Of a stretch of 64,000 bases of DNA, positions 1 through 7,837 are shown one piece after another. A model generated the notes under the pieces. That model did not search any database. It was not told the DNA's origin and saw only the letters and a list, made by a program, of their open reading frames with translations. Numbering within the stretch: position 1 is the first letter of the stretch; every line of letters starts with the position of its first letter. The stretch lies in contig JAEYOW010000044.1 of assembly GCA_023411375.1 (NCBI GenBank), positions 255,911-319,910 of the forward strand, read 5' to 3'. The translations under genes were made by a program, and so were the position numbers. This DNA comes from Bacillota bacterium. GTDB taxonomy: Bacteria > Bacillota > Clostridia > Christensenellales > Aristaeellaceae.

Positions 1-21
1 TTTGTCAATCCATCACCGAAT
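1..21. repeat. Left copy of a 21-bp direct repeat
   Basis: The first 21 bases of the window are identical to 4782-4802, and the match breaks at base 22. The right copy is the last five codons plus stop of the M56 protease gene and four bases beyond. The two copies bracket the AT-rich accessory segment, as attL/attR would for an element inserted at the 3' end of a gene. Because this copy starts at base 1, the repeat may extend further left, and an assembly-overlap artefact at a contig end cannot be excluded. Confidence 0.7.
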
Positions 22-531
22 TCTCGCAAAGAAAAATAGAAATCTGAATCGACAGGCTTACGCCGGTAATAACCGCTGTGATATTTTCTGATAGCGCTGA
101 ATGTGTTCTCGTTCAACCCGTGCGCGGAAACGGTGTATATTTCGGCTGGCTTTTGCAGCGAGGGCATGCTGTAAGACGCAGTCAGGGACGGCGATTACAA
201 TGGCGGGGATGTCCTCATGGAGGGAATTGAGAACGAATAGCGCGAAAATCAAGTATAAAGTAGCCGGACCAGTAACGAATTGTCAATGAATTTCTATTAT
301 TTGGATGATAGGATTTATTTATGACTGATGGTATCAAAAGGGATATGAAAAAACATGTCGAATTATTTCATTATGACGTTGAATAAATATCGCAAACGGA
401 AACTTTAGTACATTATACAATTATTCAACAAGGCAGCAATGTAGCACTCATCGAAAGGAAGGTCAAAAAAACGGTGACATTGAGAAGAATAGTAGTTGGA
501 TCGTTGTTCCAGCACGAGATTCTAAACTTCG
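22..531. other. Junction region with no intact gene
   Basis: I see no complete gene here. Bases 58-252 hold a 64-codon open frame on the minus strand of higher GC than what follows; I do not recognise it and it has no clear ribosome-binding site. Bases 321-386 hold a 21-codon ATG frame (MTDGIKRD...) with no Shine-Dalgarno sequence, probably debris. The rest is AT-rich and looks like decayed mobile-element sequence. No integrase fragment was recognised. Confidence 0.5.
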
Positions 532-560
532 TTGTATAGCAAGTAGAGGCAGTTTATAAT
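532..560 (+). promoter_or_regulatory. Sigma-A type promoter of the DUF262 operon
   Basis: TTGTAT at 532-537 and TATAAT at 555-560 are separated by exactly 17 bases. They lie 28 bases before the first gene of the accessory operon (588), so the operon appears to carry its own promoter. Confidence 0.55.
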
Positions 561-587
561 GGATAATTAATATACAGGAGAACGCAA

Positions 588-1343
588 ATGATGGATTCCT
601 ATACATACAGACAAGAAGAAAAAAATCAAGTGCGTCACACAATAATTCGCAAGGCGGTTGAGATGCTTACAGTTGGTCGCTCAGATGCCTGCTGTGTACG
701 GAACTCGTACGTCAGAGATATGTGCGATTATTTCTCGCATTTGCCAGAAACTCACGAGCAAACAGAGGCACAAAAAATAGATATTGCTTATGTGCTTGAA
801 TGGGAACAAATGCATATAAATACCATTGGATTTAGAAGACCGGATGAATTGTCTGTTTGCTATTTGTCTGGTCCCGAACCCAAAAATGATTTTGATGAAT
901 TTGTTGCAATGGGGGTTCTACCACAGAACATATGGGCATTTGAATGTGAACAAAACACCTATTTGCGGGCGTTAAGTTCGGTTGATGGAAGCACATATAT
1001 GCAACCTAAGATTGTGAAAACCTCAATCGAAAGATTCTTTCAGAACTGTCCAAAAATGTTTGATATTGTATATATTGACGCCTGTGCCTCGCTAATATCT
1101 GATCAACACGCCCTTCGTTGTGTCTCAAGTCTTTTTCAAAATCATAGACTCAATTCTCCAGGAGTTTTAATTACAAATTTCGCCTTTTTAGACTACTCCA
1201 GCGAACTTGATGCAAATGAGTACATTGACATAATTTCAAGGTATATTGATATTCATAATAATCGTAATGCGTCTTTAGTTAATAATAATGGTCAAATTCG
1301 ATTTCGGAATGGCTTCGATGAAATTGAAAAAAAAAGTGTCTGA
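588..1343 (+). CDS. Methyltransferase-like Rossmann-fold protein (N-terminal part of a split gene)
   Basis: A 251-residue product, first gene of the accessory operon, with a good ribosome-binding site (AGGAG, 6-7 bases before the ATG). I do not recognise a named family. The middle (about residues 85-205) has the layout of a class I SAM-dependent methyltransferase: a strand ending in LSGPEP in place of the glycine loop, a second strand ending in the acidic run AFECE, then VYIDACAS (motif IV-like) and PGVLITNF. The frame ends just after a run of nine A's at 1327-1335. The 275-codon frame that overlaps it continues from that run in another phase without its own Shine-Dalgarno sequence. The simplest reading is one gene of about 510 codons broken, or recoded, at the A9 run. 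Catalytic activity is not established; a cofactor-binding or sensor role is equally possible. Codon use and low GC differ from the rest of the window, suggesting acquisition by transfer. Confidence 0.6.
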   Translation: MMDSYTYRQEEKNQVRHTIIRKAVEMLTVGRSDACCVRNSYVRDMCDYFSHLPETHEQTEAQKIDIAYVLEWEQMHINTIGFRRPDELSVCYLSGPEPKNDFDEFVAMGVLPQNIWAFECEQNTYLRALSSVDGSTYMQPKIVKTSIERFFQNCPKMFDIVYIDACASLISDQHALRCVSSLFQNHRLNSPGVLITNFAFLDYSSELDANEYIDIISRYIDIHNNRNASLVNNNGQIRFRNGFDEIEKKSV

Positions 1344-2115
1344 GAATCTCGAAGAAGAATATGGAGAATTTGTAACCTCAATGATATGCGACGCTGCTTC
1401 CATTACAATTCCATCTTTACGCTTTTGCAATTCAAGTTATTTACAGATAGTATCATCAACAACTCCGATTATCAGCAAAGATTACTCTTTTTTTGATGTT
1501 AACACTATTAAAGATAATACCCTATACAAGTTTTTAGCAGCAAATCGTTTTTTACAACAAAAAAGCATTAATTATCCCGGAATAGACCGTATCAATAAAT
1601 TGGCATCTGAATTGTCAGGAACGGGTGTACATTTTGATTTATTGTCCTCTCTACGGAAATTGTATGAAGTAAGAAGTACAATTGATACAATTTGTCCTGG
1701 GATTATGGATACCGTTAATTTCTTTGATAGCAGTCAAGCGTTGTACCAGTTTTTGGATAAGCCAAATAGAGTATTGTTTTTGGATTCAGTAATCAATCAA
1801 ATGTCCTATCCGATGCACTACGTGAGTAACAAGGCAATCAGATTCTCATACATAGCTAAAGCGAAACGTATGTTTACAGATTTGCTGTTGTTTGACGAAT
1901 GTCGATACGTTTATGACTGGATTCCAGCGATTCATCAGATACCAATGGCGTTTACCAATCCAAGCTGGCAATATACATTTCGGTTTGGCCTCGATGGACT
2001 GATTAAGCAGAGATTAAATTATAATAATGAATTTTTCTTTCAAGGCTCAGTTGTCTCGAAAACAACTCCAGGATTTGAGGCGCAGAATTTCCCAAAACGC
2101 ATTAAACTTAATTAG
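1288..2115 (+). CDS. C-terminal part of the methyltransferase-like protein (overlapping frame)
   Basis: A 275-codon frame overlapping the previous gene by 56 bases. Its first ATG (1288) has no Shine-Dalgarno sequence, and its first 16 or so codons lie inside the upstream coding region, so independent initiation is doubtful. Removing one A from the A9 run (1327-1335) joins the two frames as ...IEKK-VSENLEEEYG... with no loss of open frame. The product has no signal peptide or membrane segment and appears alpha/beta, with an aromatic-rich C-terminal third (for example NPSWQYTFRFGLDGL). No family recognised. It ends 11 bases before the DUF262 gene, so the two are co-transcribed. Whether the break is a programmed frameshift, phase variation, a pseudogene or a homopolymer sequencing error cannot be decided here. 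Confidence 0.55.
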   Translation: MVKFDFGMASMKLKKKVSENLEEEYGEFVTSMICDAASITIPSLRFCNSSYLQIVSSTTPIISKDYSFFDVNTIKDNTLYKFLAANRFLQQKSINYPGIDRINKLASELSGTGVHFDLLSSLRKLYEVRSTIDTICPGIMDTVNFFDSSQALYQFLDKPNRVLFLDSVINQMSYPMHYVSNKAIRFSYIAKAKRMFTDLLLFDECRYVYDWIPAIHQIPMAFTNPSWQYTFRFGLDGLIKQRLNYNNEFFFQGSVVSKTTPGFEAQNFPKRIKLN

Positions 2116-2126
2116 GAGGATTTGCT

Positions 2127-4454
2127 ATGAGTATTGAACTTGATTGCTCTGACATCGTTGAAATTTTTAAAACGCATCTAAAAATTGATAATTCTGTGAA
2201 GTCAATTGCGCACACCTTTTTAAATGAGCGTTATGCGAGTCGAATTGATTTTGCGCCGTATTTTCAAAGGAAATATGTGTGGGATTACGAAAAGGCCTCT
2301 TACTTTATTGAAAGCATTCTTTTGGGAACAGAAATCCCACCAATTGTTCTGTTTGACAATGGAGTAATAAATGAGGTAATAGATGGCCGTCAGCGATATG
2401 AAACAATAAAACGATTTTTAGAAAACAGGTTTGCGCTTGATGCAAGGGGATTGAAATCATTAACGGGTTTTGTTGGTTTTCATTATTCAGAATTGCCTGA
2501 AATGATTAAAGCAGAATTTAAAAATACTAAAATTAGAATTTTGCAATTCAGTATTGTTAATGAACCATCTATGACTTCTGGACAAGAGGACAGAGTCAAG
2601 AAGGAAATCTTCAAAAGATATAATTCTGGTATAGTTGCGTTAAAGCAGCAGGAAATTGATCGAGCAGCATATATTAATGATCCTTTAGTACATGCACTTA
2701 AAGTGAAATTGGAGAACGATAAAACCTTACTTAAAAAATGTCAGTTAATATTTATGCCAAAGAGGAAACAAAGCTTAAACGATAGAGATAAAGTCAACTA
2801 CCTTTTATCAAGAGCAAGAACTGTTTTGTCAATGCGGTTTATTCCTATTCAAAGCTACGCTGCAGCAAGTTCAAAATCGGATATAATCCGTAATTATATG
2901 TTGTTAAAAGTTGAAATTGAATCTGTTGATGATACGGTGTCTTCATTTGAACAAATTGTTTGTAAATTATTTGATATTCGTAGTGCTTTTATTAACAATA
3001 ATTCAGTTATAGCGGATAATAATCTTTTCTATGAAGTAATGTTCTGGGGATTATCTGTCATATTTTATGTATCAAGAGATAAATTCTACTATTTGGACGA
3101 TAATAAAACAGCGTTGGATATTATTAAATGCAATAATTCACCTTGTTTTTGGCAAAATATAAACGTCGAAAAGAATGATTTTGATTCGGTTTTTTTTGCT
3201 ACTGGTAGCCACTATTACAAGTCAATCTTAAATCGTTATACTTTTATTTCTAATTATTTATCAGAGGCAACTGAAATTGATTTTTCCCAAAATATAAAGG
3301 ATAAAACGGCGTTCGATACAATTATGTCTCAGACTCCAGCTGTGGATCAATATAATGGATTTAAACTATCGAAAACAGATCCTGTATCTGCAACAGTGTA
3401 TGACATTCTCTCAGATGTAAAGACATCAAATTTTCTTATACGCCCTGATTATCAGAGATCAGAAGTGACAAACATTCAGAAGGCATCATACTTGTTGGAA
3501 AGCATACTATTAGGAATTCGGATTCCACCAATTTTTATTTTTCGTCGTAATGATAATGTCAGCGAGGTTATTGATGGTCAACAAAGGTTGCTTTCCATTT
3601 TGGGATTTCTCCGAGAATCATATAAAGATGAAAATGGAACAGAGCAGTTATCAAACAAGCATGGTTTCAAACTCTCAAAACTCAGATTTTTAAAAGAACT
3701 CAACGGGAATGACATAGAAGGTGTTGAAAGAATAAACAAAAGCTATAAAGATCGCATCTTGGATTTTCAGATAGACATAGTTGAGATTAATCAATCTCAA
3801 AACACAGATTTTAGCCCAATCGATCTTTTCCTTAGATTAAACTCAAAGCCGTTCCCAATCGAACCCAATACATTTGAAATGTGGAATGCATATGTTTCGA
3901 AGCAATATGTTGAAATAATAAAAATTCTAGCAATGGAATATTCTGGAAAACTTTTTAGGTCTATAGACACGCGCATGAAAAATGAAGAACTGATAACAAT
4001 GTTGGCTTATTTAGCCTACATTGAACGAAAGGAGCATACAAAACCTGGCGAATATCTAAATATTTTTGTGCGGAATCAAAGAGTCAATGCTCGTTTTAGA
4101 ACAAAAGGAAATATTACAACTAAGCTTGGAGAAATATCAAGTGCAAACGACCCCGTGTTTGGTGAATCACTAAATGATGTAAAAGACTTTTTTGAGAAAC
4201 TTCATATACTCTGCGGAGACGATTTCAACGATTTTAATAAGATGCTGGGGCATTCACGTAAAAACGCTCAAAGTCGAACTAATCAAAACTTTTATCTTTT
4301 ATGGATTGCGCTTTCTCACATTGATATTACTGATGTTCAAAACAATAAGGAACGAATATTTGACAAAATCAGGTGCCTGTTTTTGTCGAGTCAAGACATA
4401 ATAGATGAGGGATTTGACATAAATATCTTTGTTGATGAACTCTCAAAAATCTAA
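2127..4454 (+). CDS. Tandem DUF262 (ParB/Srx-fold) protein
   Basis: A 775-residue protein with a strong AGGAGG ribosome-binding site at 2114-2119. It has two copies of the DUF262 domain: one at about residues 40-110 (PYFQRKYVWDY, then IPPIVLF and VIDGRQR near residue 84), the other at about 435-510 (RPDYQR, IPPIFIF, VIDGQQR near residue 482). DUF262 is the GmrS/SspE-type ParB-like domain whose D-G-Q-Q-R motif serves NTP hydrolysis or sensing, and it is strongly associated with phage-defence and modification-dependent restriction proteins. Each copy is followed by a long helical region. I see no HNH/DUF1524 nuclease motif after either copy, so this is not a canonical GmrSD. The protein is predicted cytoplasmic. 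It sits in the same operon as the methyltransferase-like protein, in AT-rich DNA bounded by direct repeats, which suggests a transferred defence module. The defence role is inference; the two domain copies are directly visible. Confidence 0.85.
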   Translation: MSIELDCSDIVEIFKTHLKIDNSVKSIAHTFLNERYASRIDFAPYFQRKYVWDYEKASYFIESILLGTEIPPIVLFDNGVINEVIDGRQRYETIKRFLENRFALDARGLKSLTGFVGFHYSELPEMIKAEFKNTKIRILQFSIVNEPSMTSGQEDRVKKEIFKRYNSGIVALKQQEIDRAAYINDPLVHALKVKLENDKTLLKKCQLIFMPKRKQSLNDRDKVNYLLSRARTVLSMRFIPIQSYAAASSKSDIIRNYMLLKVEIESVDDTVSSFEQIVCKLFDIRSAFINNNSVIADNNLFYEVMFWGLSVIFYVSRDKFYYLDDNKTALDIIKCNNSPCFWQNINVEKNDFDSVFFATGSHYYKSILNRYTFISNYLSEATEIDFSQNIKDKTAFDTIMSQTPAVDQYNGFKLSKTDPVSATVYDILSDVKTSNFLIRPDYQRSEVTNIQKASYLLESILLGIRIPPIFIFRRNDNVSEVIDGQQRLLSILGFLRESYKDENGTEQLSNKHGFKLSKLRFLKELNGNDIEGVERINKSYKDRILDFQIDIVEINQSQNTDFSPIDLFLRLNSKPFPIEPNTFEMWNAYVSKQYVEIIKILAMEYSGKLFRSIDTRMKNEELITMLAYLAYIERKEHTKPGEYLNIFVRNQRVNARFRTKGNITTKLGEISSANDPVFGESLNDVKDFFEKLHILCGDDFNDFNKMLGHSRKNAQSRTNQNFYLLWIALSHIDITDVQNNKERIFDKIRCLFLSSQDIIDEGFDINIFVDELSKI

Positions 4455-4781
4455 AATTAATTAATAGTGACCTTCCCTAATGCTTATACCGAACCGCTGA
4501 AAAAGTGATTTCCTCACGAACTAATCTTTTCTCTATATTCACTTCTGCGGTGGCTATGGTAATGTCAACAGACCCATTAGTGTATGTTATCTTTCACGCG
4601 GAAACCGTTATGCAAATGATTCCGTAAGCTTTTACCGCGAGGAGCTGTTGCCGTGCCTGCGGGCCTGTCCGCCGGGTGGCCTGATCCTGGACGCTTGTAT
4701 ATCTTGTAAGGATATCGCGCAATATGCCGCTGATACGAACCGGACGCGCGAAATACTTTCGCAGACCGGCCAGTGATAACG
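4455..4781. other. Segment boundary with gene debris
   Basis: A 327-base interval without an intact gene. The left half is AT-rich. From about 4590 the GC content rises to chromosome-like values, and an open run on the plus strand ends in a stop at 4771-4773 (ending ...CISCKDIAQYAADTNRTRE...). Another frame starts with an ATG at 4562 and stops at 4627. Together they look like the frameshifted 3' end of a chromosomal gene that I cannot identify. No terminator hairpin with a T tract was found. Confidence 0.4.
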
Positions 4782-4802
4782 TTTGTCAATCCATCACCGA
4801 AT
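4782..4802. repeat. Right copy of the 21-bp direct repeat
   Basis: Identical to bases 1-21. It covers the 3' end of the M56 gene (stop codon 4786-4788) plus four downstream bases, the arrangement expected if an element integrated at the end of this gene and restored its coding end. Confidence 0.7.
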
Positions 4803-6429
4803 AGTGTAAAATACGCACCTCGGGCAGCACCTGCATGTAAAATGCCCCGCCGATAAACCTAGCTGCGCTGCCGTCGTCCGGGGTTTCATATCCGCCGTAG
4901 CGCAGGCTTACGTAGTGGCAGCCATCCGCCATTTCCGTATCCCTGTCCACATACAGGGGGTCAAGAGGACCGACGCCGGGCAGCATCACGCGGGCAAAGT
5001 CGCGCGCATGGGCGAGCAGCGGCGCATTTTTCGTGGGATCATCCTGAAGGGTGTCCTGCGTTCTGGCGCGCGTGGGCCTTTCGTCATGCTGGTTGGTGTT
5101 ATCCCAATAAAGATAGACGGTTCCCTCAGAAGAAAATTGAAGGGTATACGGCGCATCCCCGCCCTCGGGGTATGCCTCCACCCACCAGGAGCCGTCGTGG
5201 TTGGTCACATCGTCGTGTTCAAGCTGCTGTGCCTCTATACGCATCAGGTTCACATCCGCACTAAGGGGCAGGCCGGACAGCAGACGCCTTGCGTAGGCGG
5301 CGGCATCTTCCACGCCGCGGATAGCTGTGGGGGAGGAGGCTTCCCCACTGATCACGGGAATAGCGGGAAGGGTGACGGGCAAGATGTATTCCGCCGTCGC
5401 AAACGAGAACAGAAAACCAATGCCCGCCACCGCCAGCGCGCAAATGGAGAGCCACCTTACGTTTTGGGCACGCTCAACAATGCTTTTGACGCGCTGCTTG
5501 GTGCGCGCGCCCTTCATGGTCATGCCCGTGGCCAGGGCCGTCAGCCCCGGCTCGCTTTTGGGCGCGGCGGCGAGGGCGAGCGTGCCGGCATAGGCAAGGC
5601 GCTCGTCCCCGTCCATACGGGCGGTTACGCGGTCGTCGCACGCCATTTCACAATCCATGCGGCTGAGGCTGGCCGCCAGCCATACAAGCGGATTAAACCA
5701 GTGCACCGCGCAGCACAGGCCGCGCAGCAGGTTCCACCATGGGTCGCGGGCCTTCTGGTGGCATAGCTCATGCATGAGCGCCTGACCGAGAGCCTCCGGC
5801 CGCAGGGAAAGAGGCAAAGCGATCCACGGCCGCAACACCCCCGCGAGGCACGCTCCCGGCAGAGGATCGACCCAGTAAACGGGAAGGGGCTTGACGTTAT
5901 GCTCATTACAAAGCTTGTGATAAAGCGCAAGCTGATCGCCTGTCAGCGGGCCGACGCGCTCACGCTTTAGGCGGCGCAGAAAGGCCGCGTTGCGCACGGC
6001 GATAACGGCCAGCACGCACAGGGCGGCCCCGCCATAGAGCATCGCCACATAGCGCGCGGTATGTCCGTAGGAGCTTTCGGCCGCGAATTCAAACACGGCT
6101 CTTGACGCCGCTGTGCCGCGCACATTTCCCCCTCCCATGGCTTCCGCCAGGCCGCTCAGCGCGTCATGCGAGCGAACGCGCACCTGATCCGCGATGGGCC
6201 GTACGCCCAGATTGTCGGAGTAGGTGGGACGCAGCTCGTTCATCATTGGGTTGGGAAAGGAGAGCGGCAAAAGCAGCCGGACCGCGACCAGCAGCCATGC
6301 CAGGCAGATCAGCCGGTTGCCAAGCTGGCGGCGCAGCAAACGGCGCACAACGAGCAGGAGCAGAATCATCACGCTGCCTGTCAGCATGGCTTCGATCAGA
6401 AAGTTGAACAGGGTCGCGGCACGCATCAT
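4786..6429 (-). CDS. M56-family (BlaR1-like) membrane metalloprotease
   Basis: A 547-residue membrane protein preceded by AAAGGAGGA. The N-terminal part has several hydrophobic segments. The zinc-protease motif HELCH lies near residues 218-222, followed by the HWFNPLVW and DCEMACDD stretches typical of the M56/BlaR1 family. After the last membrane segment (near residue 335) comes a soluble C-terminal region of about 200 residues with no S-x-x-K motif, so it is not a penicillin-binding sensor; what it senses is unknown. Family members usually cleave a BlaI/MecI repressor in response to an outside signal and are usually encoded beside it. Here the promoter carries a BlaI-type operator but no BlaI gene is found on either side in this window. 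The gene's last codons form one arm of the 21-bp repeat that bounds the accessory segment. Confidence 0.88.
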   Translation of the reverse strand: MMRAATLFNFLIEAMLTGSVMILLLLVVRRLLRRQLGNRLICLAWLLVAVRLLLPLSFPNPMMNELRPTYSDNLGVRPIADQVRVRSHDALSGLAEAMGGGNVRGTAASRAVFEFAAESSYGHTARYVAMLYGGAALCVLAVIAVRNAAFLRRLKRERVGPLTGDQLALYHKLCNEHNVKPLPVYWVDPLPGACLAGVLRPWIALPLSLRPEALGQALMHELCHQKARDPWWNLLRGLCCAVHWFNPLVWLAASLSRMDCEMACDDRVTARMDGDERLAYAGTLALAAAPKSEPGLTALATGMTMKGARTKQRVKSIVERAQNVRWLSICALAVAGIGFLFSFATAEYILPVTLPAIPVISGEASSPTAIRGVEDAAAYARRLLSGLPLSADVNLMRIEAQQLEHDDVTNHDGSWWVEAYPEGGDAPYTLQFSSEGTVYLYWDNTNQHDERPTRARTQDTLQDDPTKNAPLLAHARDFARVMLPGVGPLDPLYVDRDTEMADGCHYVSLRYGGYETPDDGSAARFIGGAFYMQVLPEVRILHYSVMD

Positions 6430-6508
6430 GAATTCCTCCTTTACTTAAAGCAGGTACCTTTTGAACGCGTCATAAAGGGTACAAAATAAGTTTCAAATTG
6501 TTGCGGAC

Positions 6509-6518
6509 TACAACTGTA
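6509..6518 (-). promoter_or_regulatory. BlaI/MecI-type operator
   Basis: TACAACTGTA is a perfect TACA-N2-TGTA dyad, the core recognised by BlaI/MecI repressors. It lies just downstream of the -10 box of the M56 gene, where bound repressor would block transcription. A degenerate half (TACATGTG, 6530-6537) overlaps the -10 itself. Confidence 0.6.
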
Positions 6519-6525
6519 CACCGAA

Positions 6526-6554
6526 ATTTTACATGTGTCCACCCATTCTGTCAA
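6526..6554 (-). promoter_or_regulatory. Promoter of the M56 protease gene
   Basis: Read on the minus strand: TTGACA (6554-6549), a 17-base spacer, then TAAAAT (6531-6526). This is a near-consensus sigma-A promoter about 100 bases before the gene, overlapped by the BlaI-type operator. Confidence 0.75.
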
Positions 6555-6609
6555 GCGCATAATTGTAACAAGAAAAAGTTAAAAAGATGCCTTTCCACAA
6601 AATTTCCTC

Positions 6610-6638
6610 TTGCAATTTTGCGGAGGTTGATGCATAAT
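6610..6638 (+). promoter_or_regulatory. Promoter of serC-serA
   Basis: TTGCAA (6610-6615) and CATAAT (6633-6638) are spaced by 17 bases. The predicted leader is about 110 bases. I see no T-box or other known riboswitch in it. Confidence 0.5.
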
Positions 6639-6753
6639 ATCGTCAAGCGGTTAAATTATCGCCCATAGGGCAGAAACTGTCCCATGCCGCAAAACCGAAG
6701 CGTAAGATTGGGTTTTAGCACGGGGCGGATGCAAAACAGGGAGGAATGTCAAC

Positions 6754-7836
6754 ATGGAACGCGTATTTAACTTCTCGGCCGGTCCCGCCATGATCGCTAA
6801 AAGCGTGCTGGAAAAGGCGCGCGACGAATTGGTCTCATACCCCGGCAAGGGGATGAGCGTGATGGAAATGAGCCACCGAAGCTCCATGTACGTTGATATT
6901 TTTAATGAAACAAAGGCGCTTTTGCAAAAGCTGATGAACATCCCGGAGGAATATGAGATTCTGTTCCTCCAGGGCGGCGCGACGCTCCAGTTCAGCGCCG
7001 TTCCCCTAAATCTTTTGACGGGCAGCGGCAAGGCCGATTATGTGGACAGCGGCAACTTCGCCCACCTCGCGATGGAGGAAGCCAAGCGTTACGGCACGGT
7101 AAAAATGGTCGCCTCCTCCCGCGAGGAGAACTACACCTACGTGCCCGACGTGGACCAGATCCAGTGGAACGCGGACGCGGATTATGCCTATATCACCACC
7201 AACAACACCATTTACGGCACGCGCTACACGAAAATTCCCGATACGGGAAAGGTGCCGCTCGTGGCCGATATGAGCAGCAACATCCTCTCCGAGCCCATGG
7301 ATGTTAGCAAATTCGGCGTGATTTTCGCAGGCGCGCAGAAAAACATCGGGCCTGCCGGGCTGTGCATCGTGATTGTGCGCAAGGACCTTTTGGGCAGGGA
7401 AAATCCCCTTTGCCCCAAGCTGATGAGCTGGGCGCAGGAGGTTAAGAACGACAGCATGCTCAACACCCCCAACACCTACGGCATCTATATGGCGAAGCTG
7501 GGTTTCGAGTGGCTGCTCTCGCTGGGCGGCGTGGAGGCGATTTACAGGCAGAACGTGGAAAAAGCCGCGCTGCTGTACGACGCGCTTGACCAGAGCAAGC
7601 TGTTCAAAGCACCCGCGCGGAAGGACTGCCGCTCGCTGATGAACGTCACCTTTGTAACCGGCGACGCGGACAAGGACGCGGCCTTCGTTAAGTACGCCAG
7701 CCAGAACGGCCTTGTCAACCTCAAGGGCCACCGCAACGTCGGCGGCATGCGCGCCAGCATCTACAACGCCATGCCGGTCGAGGGCGTCCAAAAGCTTGTG
7801 CAAGTCATGAAAGCCTTTGAAAAGGAGAACGCCTGA
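6754..7836 (+). CDS. serC: Phosphoserine aminotransferase
   Basis: A 360-residue, PLP-dependent class V aminotransferase that converts 3-phosphohydroxypyruvate and glutamate to O-phosphoserine and 2-oxoglutarate, the second step of serine synthesis. It opens with the family signature FNFSAGPAMI. FLQGGATLQFSAVP follows near residue 70, and the PLP lysine lies in FAGAQKNIGPAG near residue 196. Length is normal for the family. A GGGAGGA ribosome-binding site precedes the ATG. It is followed one base later by serA, so the first two enzymes of the pathway are made from one message in the order step 2, step 1. Confidence 0.97.
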   Translation: MERVFNFSAGPAMIAKSVLEKARDELVSYPGKGMSVMEMSHRSSMYVDIFNETKALLQKLMNIPEEYEILFLQGGATLQFSAVPLNLLTGSGKADYVDSGNFAHLAMEEAKRYGTVKMVASSREENYTYVPDVDQIQWNADADYAYITTNNTIYGTRYTKIPDTGKVPLVADMSSNILSEPMDVSKFGVIFAGAQKNIGPAGLCIVIVRKDLLGRENPLCPKLMSWAQEVKNDSMLNTPNTYGIYMAKLGFEWLLSLGGVEAIYRQNVEKAALLYDALDQSKLFKAPARKDCRSLMNVTFVTGDADKDAAFVKYASQNGLVNLKGHRNVGGMRASIYNAMPVEGVQKLVQVMKAFEKENA

Positions 7837-7837
7837 C

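Noticed and set aside
58..252. 64-codon minus-strand frame at the left edge
   Set aside because: No ribosome-binding site, no recognisable family and next to debris; mentioned only in the junction entry.
2127..4454. Calling the tandem-DUF262 protein GmrSD
   Set aside because: GmrSD needs a DUF1524 HNH nuclease half; no such motif is visible here or in the neighbouring genes.
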